DNA of 64,000 bases from CAIKMD01 sp963729935 (GCA_963729935.1 CAVSPW010000005.1:496001-560000), one strand, 5' to 3'; counted from the stretch's first letter, positions 1 through 8,569 are shown. A program made the numbers and translations. The notes: generated by a model not told the origin, from the letters alone.

Positions 1-1
1 G

Positions 2-403
2 GAAGAGCAGAAAGGCGGCCAGAATCTTCTGCCGATCAACTTCCTGCGCCAGCTCATCGGGCTTTACGGCGACAGCATGCAGTGGCTGGTGCCGCGCTAT
101 CTCGATCACGCGATGTCGTCCTTCTCGAGCAATCAGGAACAGATGCGCAAGAGCCTGCAGGACGCTTTCGGCGGGCTCTTTCCCTTCGGCTCGCTCGAGC
201 AGATGGGCAAGCAGAATCTCGCGCTCTTCGAGCAGACCTTGAAGATGTTCTCGCCCTTCCCGCAGCCGCCCGAAAAACCGGGCGAGAAGCCCAAGGAAGG
301 CGAGCCCGGCCCCAATGCCTCGCTGAACGAGTTGAAGCAGCGCATCAACGATCTGCAGCATCAGGTCGACGCCTACGCCAAGAAGGACAAGACCGAGGAC
401 TGA
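2..403 (+). CDS. phaR: PHA synthesis regulator PhaR, C-terminal part (5' truncated by window)
   Basis: The frame is open from the first bases of the window and runs to TGA at 401-403, so the N-terminal DNA-binding domain lies outside. The visible 133 residues begin with EEQKGGQNLLPINFLRQLI followed by GLYGDSMQWLVPRYL, which is the conserved PHB-accumulation regulatory segment of PhaR. After that comes an amphipathic stretch ending in a Pro/Glu-rich linker and a Lys/Asp/Glu-rich C-terminal helix, usual for the family. PhaR binds PHA granules and represses phasin and PHA-synthesis genes. A phasin-like gene lies about 49 kb away at 49318-49764, so the target would be unlinked. I recognise the family with good confidence although only the C-terminal part is present. 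Confidence 0.85.
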   Translation, partial: EEQKGGQNLLPINFLRQLIGLYGDSMQWLVPRYLDHAMSSFSSNQEQMRKSLQDAFGGLFPFGSLEQMGKQNLALFEQTLKMFSPFPQPPEKPGEKPKEGEPGPNASLNELKQRINDLQHQVDAYAKKDKTED

Positions 404-581
404 GCCGGCCGGAGCCTCCATCCGGCGACATCCTTACCGAAACCTTTCGGCCCGTTCGCGCCCCGCCCGCCGGGCGACTAACCGTTAACCCCCTCCCACC
501 ATACTGAACGCAGAGGCCGCCCGTTTCGCACGCGAACGCGGCGATGCGGCGGCATGCAGTCTTATCGGGGCGCGCGGCGAC

Positions 582-1970
582 GTGGAGCGGTTTTCGACAT
601 CATACCGGCTGATCGCGCCCTTGGCGGCTCTCCTCCTGTTTTTGTCGCTGACCTCGCTCTACGCCTTCGGCGACCGCGATCTCTATACGGCGATCGTGCG
701 GCTTTGGGGCGTCGTGCCCGGCCCGTTCGGGCCGTTCCTCGACATGCAATACGTGACCGCCGCTTGGCAGTGCCATCATCTCGGCATCGACGTGGTGGTC
801 CGCGATCCCTGCGATCCTCTGAACCGGCCCTTCAGCTACTCGCCGCTCTGGTTGCTGATCGCGCCTTATCCGCTTGGCGCGCGCGCGGCCGACGCCTTCG
901 CCTGGGGAAGCGATCTGCTCTTCCTTCTCGGTCTTTTCCTTCTGCCGCCCGCGCGGCGCGCGCGCGACGTGCCGATCCTGGTCCTGGCCGCCTTGTCGAC
1001 GATGGTCTTCTATGCCGTGGAGCGCGCCAACGCGGACATCGTCATCTTCATGCTCGTTTTGGGCGCGGGCTTTCTGGCGCTGCGATCCTCATGGGCGCGG
1101 CTGGCCGCCTATCCCATCTTCTTGTTCGCGGGCCTGCTCAAATACTACCCGCTCAGCCTCCTCGCCCTGACCTTGCGCGAGCGCGTGACGCGCTTTCTCG
1201 TCCTCGACCTCGCGGCGCTTGCGCTCCTGCTGCTCTTCGCCGTCCGCTTCCTGCCGGATCTCGAGCACGGATTGCCGTCGATCGCGAGCGGCTCCTACTT
1301 CACCGACCTGTTCGGCGCGAAGAACCTGCCCTTCGGCATCGCCGAAACCTTGAACGCGATCGCCGGCGCGCCCTTCGCGTCCGGCTCGCCGGCCGCGAAA
1401 CTCTGCGCCTATGGCCTCTACCTCTTCTTGGCGCTGATGTGCGCGGGCCTCTGCGCACGCATCTTGAAGCTCGAGAGCCTGCGGCCGGCCTTGGCGAAAC
1501 TGACGCCGACGGAATTGATCTTTCTCGCGATCGGCGGCCTTCTCATCACGGGATGTTTTTTTGCCGGACAAAGCGTCGGCTATCGCGGGATCTTCTTCCT
1601 CTTCGTCCTTCCCGGCCTGCTCGCCGTCGCGCGCGAGGCCGGCGGGAAAAGCCTGCGGCGCGTGGCCGGTTTCGCCAGCGCCGCGGCGGTTTTTTTGATG
1701 TGGGGCGAATTTTTCCGGGTCAATTTGCTCGCCGGCTTGAAGCGATTCCCGATCGAGGCCGGGCTCGTCAAAGCGGCCTGGTTCGATTTCTGGCTTTTCC
1801 GCGAGCTCGCCTGGTGGGGGCTCGTGAGCGTCATGGCGGCGATGATCGTCCAGCTTCTCTCCCAATCGGAAATGGGGCAGGTGCTGTTTTCTTTTCTGGG
1901 TCGCGGGCGCGATGTTTTTCAGGCCCGCGCCGCCAAGGCGGGGATCGAGGATCCGGCCGGCAAACGCTAG
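582..1970 (+). CDS. GT87/DUF2029-like polytopic membrane glycosyltransferase
   Basis: The 462-residue protein has about ten hydrophobic segments, starting with IAPLAALLLFLSLTSLYAF. Early on it has a periplasmic loop with FLDMQYVTAAWQ and a NRPFSYSPLWLL motif, then an ERANADIVIFMLVLGAGF segment. This ER(G/A)NxD arrangement followed by a LLKYYPL loop is typical of glycosyltransferase family 87 (DUF2029), polyprenyl-phosphate-sugar-dependent mannosyltransferase-like enzymes. The start is a GTG at 582 with only a weak ribosome-binding site, so it could lie elsewhere. The gene stands alone between phaR and a convergent GGDEF-EAL gene. The acceptor substrate cannot be read from the sequence. Confidence 0.7.
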   Translation: MERFSTSYRLIAPLAALLLFLSLTSLYAFGDRDLYTAIVRLWGVVPGPFGPFLDMQYVTAAWQCHHLGIDVVVRDPCDPLNRPFSYSPLWLLIAPYPLGARAADAFAWGSDLLFLLGLFLLPPARRARDVPILVLAALSTMVFYAVERANADIVIFMLVLGAGFLALRSSWARLAAYPIFLFAGLLKYYPLSLLALTLRERVTRFLVLDLAALALLLLFAVRFLPDLEHGLPSIASGSYFTDLFGAKNLPFGIAETLNAIAGAPFASGSPAAKLCAYGLYLFLALMCAGLCARILKLESLRPALAKLTPTELIFLAIGGLLITGCFFAGQSVGYRGIFFLFVLPGLLAVAREAGGKSLRRVAGFASAAAVFLMWGEFFRVNLLAGLKRFPIEAGLVKAAWFDFWLFRELAWWGLVSVMAAMIVQLLSQSEMGQVLFSFLGRGRDVFQARAAKAGIEDPAGKR

Positions 1971-2038
1971 AGCATTTTCCGCCGAAGCGGCCGCCGGTTC
2001 GGCGCGGAACGAAACAGCCCGACGCCCGACGCGGCCGG

Positions 2039-3787
2039 TCAGCCGGCCGCGCTGGACAGGGTCTTGCGCCGCGACGCGGGGTTGACGAGCCAGGGCTTCT
2101 CGATCGACGGCGCGCCGAAATAATAGCCCTGCAGGAAGCCCACGCCTTCGCGGCGCAGGATCGCGGCTTCCTCGGCGGTCTCGACCATTTCGGCCACGGT
2201 CTGCAGATTGAGGCCGCGCGCCAGGCCGACGAGGTGGCGCAGGAAGACCTGATTCTCGGTGCTCTGCGTCAGGTTGCGCACGAAGGAGCCGTCGATCTTC
2301 ACGATGTCGACGGCGAGCGCCTGGAGATGACGCAACGAGGTGAAGCCCGCGCCGAAATCGTCCAAGGCGACGCGGCAGCCGAGATCGCGCAAGGTGCCGA
2401 CGAAGCGCACGGATTCCTCGATGTCGTGCAGCGCCTCGGTCTCGGTGATCTCGACCAGAAGGCGGCGCGCGACATCGGGCTTGTCGCGCAAGAGCGAGGT
2501 GAAGGTCCGAAGCCAGGGACGGTCGGTCGCCGTCAGGCCGGAGATGTTGATCCCGAGCCGGATATCCTTGTTCGCCGCCACCTCGGCCACCGCGGTCTCC
2601 AAGACGAAGCGGTCGATGAGTTGGATGAAGCCCAGCTGCTCGATCGCGGGAACGAAGGCGCCGGCCGCGATGATGCGGCCATCCTCGGCGATCATGCGCA
2701 AGAGGCATTCGTGATAATCGATCGCGGAGGTGGTGCTCGAGACCACCGGCTGATAGGCGAGGACGAGGCGGCCTTCCTTGAGCGCGCGCTGGACGCGCTC
2801 GCCCAGCGCCATGTCGACGCGGTGGCGGCTGCGCTGCTCCTCGGAGAGCCGATAGGGCACGAGGCAGTCGCGGCCGGCGCGCTTGGCTTCGGCGAGCGCC
2901 GATTCGGCGCGCGTCATGACCTCGTAGGCGGTCTTGGCCTGGTCGGGGAAGGCGATGCTGCCGATCGAGACGGTGGCGTAGACCGGACCGACCGCGGTTT
3001 CGATCGGGACGCGGCTCACGGCGGCGAGAATCTTTTCCGCGGCGGCGGCGACATGCGCTTCGGCGCATTGCGCCAGCACGATGCCGAAGCGGTCGCCGCC
3101 GACCCGGCCGATCACGTCGCTCGCGCGCAGGCATTGGTCGAGACGGTGGCCGATCTCGACCAACACTTGATCGGCAGCCTTGTAGCCGAACGCGTCGTTG
3201 ATGGTCGCGAGCTTGTCGACGCCGACGGCGAGATAGGCGCCGGGGTTGCTCGCGCGGAAACTCGCGGCCAGGAGGTGATCCAGAACCTCGCGCAGCCGCT
3301 TCTTGTTGAAGTGACCGGTCAGCTCGTCGTAATTGGCGCAATGCTCGAGAAGCTGCTCTTGCTGCTTGCGCGCGGTGATGACGCGCAGCACGCCGAAGAA
3401 GCGCTTGGGGCGGCCGACGCCGTCGAACTCGGCGGCGCCGCGATCGTGCAGCCAGGCGAAGTCGCCGCTCTCGAGGCGGATGCGGTATTCGCAATCGAAG
3501 CGCGCCGCGAGCGTGTAATGGGCATGAAGCTGCTGCTGGCGCAGCAGGAGATCGTCGGGGTTGATGCGCTCGGCGAAGACCTGACCGCGCCCGATCGTCG
3601 TGGTCTCGCGGAACCCCAGGCTCTGCAGCGAGCCGTGCCAATGAACGACGTCGGTGTCGAGCTCCCAGACATAGGCAAGGTCGCCCGCGGCGGCGAGCGC
3701 CTGCGCGAGGATCGAGCGCGTCTCGACGCCATGCGCGCCTTGCGGCGCACCGGCCGGAAACTGCGAATCTCGAGGAAATTCTTCCAT
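2039..3787 (-). CDS. PAS-GGDEF-EAL protein with degenerate GGDEF motif
   Basis: The 582-residue cytosolic protein has an N-terminal PAS-like domain (about 25-145, ending with the PAC-like RFFGVLRVITARKQQ), a GGDEF domain (about 150-310) and an EAL domain (about 325-565). The cyclase signature reads GGDRF: Arg replaces the metal-binding/catalytic Glu, so cyclase activity is unlikely. The EAL motif reads ECLLR. It keeps Glu, and the other phosphodiesterase residues are present: Asn in NISG, Glu in EITE, the DDFGAG pair, Lys in KIDGSF, Glu in AEMVE and Gln in LQGYYFG. I therefore infer a c-di-GMP phosphodiesterase with a regulatory GGDEF domain. I chose ATG at 3787; an in-frame TTG at 3796 is possible. 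Confidence 0.85.
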   Translation of the reverse strand: MEEFPRDSQFPAGAPQGAHGVETRSILAQALAAAGDLAYVWELDTDVVHWHGSLQSLGFRETTTIGRGQVFAERINPDDLLLRQQQLHAHYTLAARFDCEYRIRLESGDFAWLHDRGAAEFDGVGRPKRFFGVLRVITARKQQEQLLEHCANYDELTGHFNKKRLREVLDHLLAASFRASNPGAYLAVGVDKLATINDAFGYKAADQVLVEIGHRLDQCLRASDVIGRVGGDRFGIVLAQCAEAHVAAAAEKILAAVSRVPIETAVGPVYATVSIGSIAFPDQAKTAYEVMTRAESALAEAKRAGRDCLVPYRLSEEQRSRHRVDMALGERVQRALKEGRLVLAYQPVVSSTTSAIDYHECLLRMIAEDGRIIAAGAFVPAIEQLGFIQLIDRFVLETAVAEVAANKDIRLGINISGLTATDRPWLRTFTSLLRDKPDVARRLLVEITETEALHDIEESVRFVGTLRDLGCRVALDDFGAGFTSLRHLQALAVDIVKIDGSFVRNLTQSTENQVFLRHLVGLARGLNLQTVAEMVETAEEAAILRREGVGFLQGYYFGAPSIEKPWLVNPASRRKTLSSAAG

Positions 3788-3870
3788 ACTGCACAAACAT
3801 CCGACATCGACGGGTCGCGATCGTCGGATGGTGGCGACAAAGGCTTTAAGAACGATTAAGTAACAATGAC

Positions 3871-4719
3871 TTAAGCCTGTTCCGGCGGTGTATGCGCCTG
3901 AAGGAAAGGCAGCACGGCTTGGTTAAATTCCCGTGGAACCACGCGGGTGAAATCATGCCCGCCCTGGGGGAAGAATTTGGCCTCCGCGCCTGGAATGCGG
4001 CGCGCCAATTCTTCGCCGAAATAGGACGGCGTGATGAGATCGTCATGCGCGGCGAGCACGAGCGTCGGCGTGCGGATACGGCCGAGCTCGGCCGTGCGAT
4101 CGAACGCCATGATCGCATCGATCCGGCTCGACATGATTTCCGGCGCGGGAAAATTGGCAAGCCATTGCGCCTCGACCTGCCTCAGATGCTCATTGTTCGC
4201 CGCGATGTAATTGGCCGGGTAGAGAAACAGCGTATTCGCCTGGATGTAGGAAGACGGGCCCAGGCGCGAGAGCAGTTCCTTGCGCAACGCGAAGAAGCGC
4301 CGAAAATAGGCATCCGGCTTCGTCCAAGCGCCGGCCAAGACCATGCTCGCGAGCCGTTCGGGATGCTCGATGGCGAGAATCTGGGCAACGGCGCTGCCCG
4401 CGGAATGGCCGATGACGTGGACTTTCTTCAGCTCCAGCTGGTCCATCAGGCCGATCGCGTCCGCCGCCAAACGTTCGATGCTGGAGGCGACGCCGGCGTG
4501 ATCGCTTTGGCCGACGCCGCGGTGATCATAGACGATCACATCGTAGGTGCGGGAAAAGGCGGGGATCTGATCGCGCCAGTAACTGGCATAGCCCGCGAGC
4601 CCGGTCACGAACAGAACCGGAAACCCGGCCCCGTGCCGCTCGTAATACATTCGACTGTCGCCGATGGGTACATGCGGCATAGTCGGCCGACTCCGCTCGA
4701 AGGCTGCCGGTGGTAACAT
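3871..4719 (-). CDS. alpha/beta hydrolase, RutD-like
   Basis: The 282-residue alpha/beta-hydrolase fold protein has the oxyanion region FVTGLAGYASYW, the strand YDVIVYDHRGVGQSD and the nucleophile elbow GHSAGS. The acid is probably in AAHDDLITP and the histidine in QGGHDFT. A cap segment with FLYPANYIAANNEHLRQVEA resembles the corresponding region of the aminoacrylate hydrolase RutD as I remember it. There are no other rut genes here, so a pyrimidine-degradation role is not supported and substrate is unknown. Start is either ATG 4719 or ATG 4680 (MPHVPIGDSRM); the shorter form begins nearer to the fold. The gene is single, with an orphan binding protein upstream in the same direction. Confidence 0.75.
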   Translation of the reverse strand: MLPPAAFERSRPTMPHVPIGDSRMYYERHGAGFPVLFVTGLAGYASYWRDQIPAFSRTYDVIVYDHRGVGQSDHAGVASSIERLAADAIGLMDQLELKKVHVIGHSAGSAVAQILAIEHPERLASMVLAGAWTKPDAYFRRFFALRKELLSRLGPSSYIQANTLFLYPANYIAANNEHLRQVEAQWLANFPAPEIMSSRIDAIMAFDRTAELGRIRTPTLVLAAHDDLITPSYFGEELARRIPGAEAKFFPQGGHDFTRVVPREFNQAVLPFLQAHTPPEQA

Positions 4720-4811
4720 TCCCGCAACATCGCTGTCAATTCGCGTACGGCGTTAGCAGCCATGCGTTTTAACTGCGCGTGCCGCGCCACGAGCGCCGGC
4801 GAAGGCCTCGA

Positions 4812-5777
4812 TCAGCGCGGCAGCATCATCGATTCAGGCGCGGGGAGTTTGGAGGCAGGGACTTCCCCGGCCTCGGCCACGAGCTCCAACGCACGTTTCA
4901 GCCCCTTGGCATCGACCGCTCCGTCAGGGCTGTAGCTCTTGTCGGTGATGAACAGGATTTGATAGACCTTCTTGGCAATATCAGCATCGACTTTGGTGTG
5001 CTTCGACAGGATTTGCTCTGCCTCCGCGCGGTTCGCCGGATCATAGAGCCATTGATGGGCGCGGCTGAAAGCCTTGCTCAGCCGCTCGCCGTTGTGATTG
5101 TCCATCGCCCAGCTCCGGCGCGTCACCACGAGGCTCGGGGGATAATCGCCCAGCTGGGCGTAGTGAGCGAGCGCCGTGAAGCCGCTCGAGACCGCGCGCT
5201 CCGCACCGGGTTGGAACAATGCGCCGCCGGCGATCGAGCCCTTTTCCATGGCCGCAAGCTTCAAAGGCGTGATGCCGACCTGGATTCCGGTCCAGTCGGA
5301 TCGCGTCAGTCCGTGCGCGGCGAGGAGCTTTTCGGTCAACCAGACTTCGTTGACCTTGAGGGAACTGAAACCGATGATCTTGCCCTTGAGATCCGCCCAG
5401 CTCTTGATCGATTTCGCGACAACGAATGACCAGTCCGGCCGGCTTTCGGTCTGCGCGACCGCGACCAGATTGGCTCCATGCAGATTGGCATCCATGACGG
5501 CCTCGGGCTGAACCACGGCGGCCTGAACGGAGTTGGAGATCAGGAGCTGGACCGCCTGAGGCGAGTTCTGAAAAGGGATCGCTTCGGGTGCGAAGCCCTC
5601 ATCCTTGAAGAAACCTTTGTCGAGGCCGACATCGATCGACCACCAGATCGCATTGGGGATCGCGTAGTTGATCGCCAAAGGCGTTCCGGCCTTGTCTTGC
5701 GCCGACGCTGCGCCGCACAAGACGACTCCGATAGCGAGCACCCCCGCGCTCGACAGATTTCGCATGAATGAGGGCAT
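4812..5777 (-). CDS. NMT1/SsuA-type ABC substrate-binding protein (orphan)
   Basis: This 321-residue periplasmic binding protein starts at ATG 5777, fixed by the ribosome-binding site AAGGGAGA seven bases upstream. A signal peptide (hydrophobic core AGVLAIGVVLCGAA, cleavage near ASAQ) precedes the mature domain. IPNAIWWSIDVGLDKGFFKDEG and then FQNSPQAVQLLISNSVQAA are the normal first-lobe features of the taurine/nitrate/thiamine-precursor binding family. SWADLKGKIIGFSSL begins the inter-lobe region. No permease or ATPase gene is adjacent. It lies 21 bases downstream of a small predicted membrane ORF on the same strand. Ligand unknown. Confidence 0.8.
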   Translation of the reverse strand: MPSFMRNLSSAGVLAIGVVLCGAASAQDKAGTPLAINYAIPNAIWWSIDVGLDKGFFKDEGFAPEAIPFQNSPQAVQLLISNSVQAAVVQPEAVMDANLHGANLVAVAQTESRPDWSFVVAKSIKSWADLKGKIIGFSSLKVNEVWLTEKLLAAHGLTRSDWTGIQVGITPLKLAAMEKGSIAGGALFQPGAERAVSSGFTALAHYAQLGDYPPSLVVTRRSWAMDNHNGERLSKAFSRAHQWLYDPANRAEAEQILSKHTKVDADIAKKVYQILFITDKSYSPDGAVDAKGLKRALELVAEAGEVPASKLPAPESMMLPR

Positions 5778-5798
5778 CCAATTCTCCCTTTCCACCGT

Positions 5799-5951
5799 TC
5801 ATATCTCTGCGATCGATGCCCAGACACCGATGGCCACCGCGACGGCAATGCCGGCAACCAGGCTTGCCGCATTGAGCTTCGCGCCCAAGAGGGCCCACAG
5901 CAAAAGAGAGGCCGCGGCTATGGCGATGGCGCCAAGGTGCGACCGCGTCAT
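5799..5951 (-). CDS. small predicted two-helix membrane protein (50 aa)
   Basis: A 50-codon frame begins MTRSHLGAIAIAAASLLLWA and contains two hydrophobic stretches (about 8-23 and 29-47) separated by a short GAKLN turn. Its third codon positions are mostly G or C, as in neighbouring genes. It sits immediately upstream of the solute-binding protein gene on the same strand, which suggests co-transcription. The ribosome-binding site is poor. I do not recognise a family; it could be a genuine small membrane protein or a chance frame in the leader of the binding-protein mRNA. Confidence 0.4.
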   Translation of the reverse strand: MTRSHLGAIAIAAASLLLWALLGAKLNAASLVAGIAVAVAIGVWASIAEI

Positions 5952-6070
5952 GAGTCGTTCACCATCCTGCAACCTATCGTTCGTTTCATTGCGGGTCAAT
6001 TGGCTGGCCCTTGCCAAAGAGCCAGAACGTGATATGAGATTTCCATCGGGCATCATAGCGATACATAAAC

Positions 6071-6751
6071 ATGTCAGAAAAACTTGAAGCCGCGCGCTTG
6101 GTCGCCAAGCTTCTCGCGGCTCGCCGCACGCCGCTCGAAGAAGTGCCGCAAGTGATCGTGAATGTTCATCGTGCGCTTTCGAGGATCGGCGAAGAAACGC
6201 CCGCAGCTCCTGCGCCACGAGCGTCGAGGATCGGCCGCCTGAGCCGCAAGCACGCAGCGCCGCAGCCGGAACCCACGCCGGTGATCGCGACGATCGAGGT
6301 TGAGCCGAAGGCCATCCAGCCGACCCTCGTGCGCCGCGCCACGCTGATCGCCAATGCACCGCCCGCCGCGACGCCCATCTTCGCGCCGGCACCGACGAGC
6401 GTGGTGCGCGGCGTCGTGCAATGGTTTGACAGCCGAACGGGACAGGGCACGTTACGCCTGCCGGGGATGAGCCGCGACGTACCGGTCGATTCCGCGATGC
6501 TCAGCGCTTTCGGCATCGCGCGTCTTTTCAAGGGTCAGGAGATCCAGGCCACGCTCGAGGGCGCCGGCGACCAGACCAGGATCGCCGCGCTTCACCTCGC
6601 CAATGCGGCTTCAACCTCGCCGATCACCGGCGGAACGGTGCATGATCGCCATGCCAAGGCCGTCGTCGTCGAATTGAAACGCGAAGCGCAACGCCGCAGC
6701 GCCGCGCGGGCGGAGGCCGAGCTCCTCCTTCCCACGCGCAGCGTCCCATAG
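6071..6751 (+). CDS. MucR-like N-terminus plus cold-shock-like domain protein
   Basis: A 226-residue protein with three parts. Residues 1-38 (MSEKLEAARLVAKLLAARRT then PLEEVPQVIVNVHRAL) resemble the N-terminal oligomerisation segment of MucR/Ros regulators, but no zinc finger follows. Residues 40-110 are a Pro/Ala-rich linker. Residues 111-176 look like a cold-shock/OB domain: VVRGVVQWFDSRTGQGTLRL matches the GxVKWFNxxKGxGxI pattern, followed by DVPVDSAML and the closing KGQEIQATLEG strand. Ordinary alphaproteobacterial CspA-type proteins lack this N-terminus. It is likely a nucleic-acid-binding regulator. The stop overlaps the Shine-Dalgarno of the next gene, so the two are probably co-translated. 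Its 5' region is divergent from the small membrane ORF. Confidence 0.6.
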   Translation: MSEKLEAARLVAKLLAARRTPLEEVPQVIVNVHRALSRIGEETPAAPAPRASRIGRLSRKHAAPQPEPTPVIATIEVEPKAIQPTLVRRATLIANAPPAATPIFAPAPTSVVRGVVQWFDSRTGQGTLRLPGMSRDVPVDSAMLSAFGIARLFKGQEIQATLEGAGDQTRIAALHLANAASTSPITGGTVHDRHAKAVVVELKREAQRRSAARAEAELLLPTRSVP

Positions 6752-6762
6752 GAGGCACCCCT

Positions 6763-7455
6763 TTGGCCGAGATCGCGCTCATCGTTGGCGCCGGCAGCGG
6801 CCTCAGCGCGGCGCTCGCCCGGCTTTTTCATCAAGAGGGGATGCGTCTGGCGCTCGCGGCGCGGCGTCCCGAAAAGCTTGCGGCGCTTTGCGGCGAAATC
6901 GGCGCCCGCGCCTATGCCTGCGACGCCGAGCAAGGCGCGGAGGTCGAAGCGCTGTTCAGGGCGGTGACTACGGAGATCGGATCGCCCGATCTCGTCGTCT
7001 ATAACCCCAGCTATCGCACGCGCGGTCCGGTCGCGGAGCTCGATCCACAAGAAGTGCTGAAGACGCTCACCGTGACCTGCTTCGGGGGCTTCCTGGTGGC
7101 GCAGCAGGCCGCGCGGCTGATGCTCAAACAGGGCCATGGCTCGATTCTCTTTACCGGCGCCTCAGCAAGCATCAAGGGCTATGCGCGGTCGGCGCCCTTC
7201 GCGATGGGCAAGTTTGGCCTACGCGGGCTCGCGCAAAGCCTCGCGCGCGAATTGGCGCCGCAAAACATTCACGTCGCGCATTTCGTGATCGACGGCGGCA
7301 TCCGCCGCGGCGACGACCCGCGCGCCAACGAGCGCGGCCCGGACGGGCTGCTCGACCCGGATGCGATCGCGCAGACATATCTGCACGTTCACCGCCAGAA
7401 GCGCAGTGCCTGGACGGCCGAAATCGAGGTTCGTCCCTGGGTCGAATCCTACTGA
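6763..7455 (+). CDS. atypical short-chain dehydrogenase/reductase
   Basis: A 230-residue SDR with a TTG start chosen because GGAGG at 6751-6755 lies seven bases upstream. The Rossmann motif is VGAGSGLSAALARLF and the strand-4 motif is VVYNPSYR in place of NNAG. The active-site region reads LFTGASASIKGYARSAPFAM then GKFGLRGLAQ: Ser is present, but the YxxxK Tyr is replaced by Phe (FAMGK). Family members I recall with APFAxGKFALRAL share this feature, so it seems inherited rather than damage. Catalysis may be altered. It follows the cold-shock-like gene with a 12-base gap and converges with the LigB-like gene. Confidence 0.8.
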   Translation: MAEIALIVGAGSGLSAALARLFHQEGMRLALAARRPEKLAALCGEIGARAYACDAEQGAEVEALFRAVTTEIGSPDLVVYNPSYRTRGPVAELDPQEVLKTLTVTCFGGFLVAQQAARLMLKQGHGSILFTGASASIKGYARSAPFAMGKFGLRGLAQSLARELAPQNIHVAHFVIDGGIRRGDDPRANERGPDGLLDPDAIAQTYLHVHRQKRSAWTAEIEVRPWVESY

Positions 7456-7485
7456 GCGCATCGAGCCGCGCGGCAGCCGCGGCGG

Positions 7486-8310
7486 TTACACGCGCCAGGA
7501 GGCGAAGCCGCACCCGACATAGACCTCGGGCACGGCGCGATAATCGATGAGATCGAAGCCCCGACTGCCGACGGCGGCGTGGGCGATCACCCAATTGCGC
7601 ACTTCATGCGTGCCGTTCCCGGCCGCCGCCATGCGCGCTTCGAGGAGATCGGTCAGCGGCGCCTCGGCCCCGTCGGCAAAAGCGCGGATGCAATCGCGAT
7701 CGAAGGCCTCGTCGATGGCGCCCATATCGGGCTCGCCGATCGAATGACTCAATCCGCCGGTGGCGAGAATGGCGACGCGCAGATTCTTCTCGGGATAGGA
7801 AGCGATCGCGCGCGCCAACAATTTTCCCCAGGCGAGGCAGCGCCGCACGCTCAGCATCGGCGGCTCCAGATCGTTGACCACGATCGGAACGAGACGCGGC
7901 ATCGCCGACAGTTCCATCCGCTGGAGAGGAATGCAAAAGCCGTGATCGAGCTTCAGATGATGCGAGATCGACGGCTCGAACTCCTCGGCGAGCGCGGTCG
8001 AGGCGATATGCCGCCCGAGTGCCGCATGGCCGGCCATCGAGCGCGGAAAATCCTTCAAGAACGGCTCGGGCGGGCCCTCATGCGTCTCGCCGACACCGAT
8101 GCAGATGCTCGGCAGATTGTCGAGGAAGAAGTTGACCCAGTGATCGGGCGAGAGCACGACGATCGCATCCGGACGCGACATCGCCATGCGGCGCCCGAGT
8201 TCGCGATAGGCGGCCGTCATCTCGTCGCGTCGCGCTTGCGACAGGAGATGCCAGTCGCGCGCGATGAGCGGGGCGTGGCTTGCGGCAAACGCGCCGACGA
8301 GTTCAGCCAT
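7486..8310 (-). CDS. class III extradiol ring-cleavage dioxygenase, LigB-like catalytic subunit
   Basis: The 274-residue protein begins MAELVGAFAASHAPLIARDW at ATG 8310, with AGGAGA upstream. Family hallmarks are the early SHAP histidine, VLSPDHWVNFF with the second metal histidine, the SHHLKLDHGFCIPL segment with the catalytic His, and ATGGLSHSIGEP. The protein is the Fe(II) catalytic subunit of protocatechuate 4,5-dioxygenase/gallate dioxygenase-like enzymes. It is translated after the small LigA-like subunit, with which it overlaps by eight bases, so a heteromeric enzyme is expected. The aromatic substrate cannot be assigned from sequence alone. Confidence 0.85.
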   Translation of the reverse strand: MAELVGAFAASHAPLIARDWHLLSQARRDEMTAAYRELGRRMAMSRPDAIVVLSPDHWVNFFLDNLPSICIGVGETHEGPPEPFLKDFPRSMAGHAALGRHIASTALAEEFEPSISHHLKLDHGFCIPLQRMELSAMPRLVPIVVNDLEPPMLSVRRCLAWGKLLARAIASYPEKNLRVAILATGGLSHSIGEPDMGAIDEAFDRDCIRAFADGAEAPLTDLLEARMAAAGNGTHEVRNWVIAHAAVGSRGFDLIDYRAVPEVYVGCGFASWRV

Positions 8311-8569
8311 GCGCCGCTTCTCCTGCGCTTTCCCGCAGTTTGCGACGGAAGACATCGTCGCTCATGCCGGCGGCGCCGAAATAATAACGCAGCAAATAGG
8401 GATTGACCCGGCGCGCAAGAAAGCCGACATCGTCGGCGCGAACCGCCTCGGCCACCTCCGGTTCGAGCGGGTAGCGCGCCAAGACCGCGGCCCGGTCCGC
8501 GCGATACTCGGCCGCGGCCGCCGGATTCTGGAGATCGAAGAACAATTTGCTCAGCCAATAATCGGTCAT
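8303..8569 (-). CDS. LigA-like small subunit of extradiol dioxygenase
   Basis: An 88-residue helical protein begins MTDYWLSKLFFDLQNPAAAA at ATG 8569 (a TTG at 8578 is an alternative). The segment NPAAAAEYRADRAAVLARYPL followed by VRADDVGFLARRVNPYLLRYYF is typical of the alpha chain of protocatechuate 4,5-dioxygenase, which closes over the active site of LigB. It overlaps the start of the LigB-like gene, indicating translational coupling. The 82-base region upstream is shared with the divergent MDR gene at 8652. Confidence 0.8.
   Translation of the reverse strand: MTDYWLSKLFFDLQNPAAAAEYRADRAAVLARYPLEPEVAEAVRADDVGFLARRVNPYLLRYYFGAAGMSDDVFRRKLRESAGEAAHG

Noticed and set aside
1980..2004. CGCCGAA/TTCGGCG hairpin between convergent genes as terminator
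   Set aside because: Seven-base stem with an 11-base loop and no T-tract; such pairs occur often by chance at this G+C.
1089..3800. Very long open frame on the minus strand spanning two recognised genes
   Set aside because: It is Arg/Ala-rich without any domain and lies antisense or out of frame to the GT87-like and GGDEF-EAL genes; it is an effect of high G+C.
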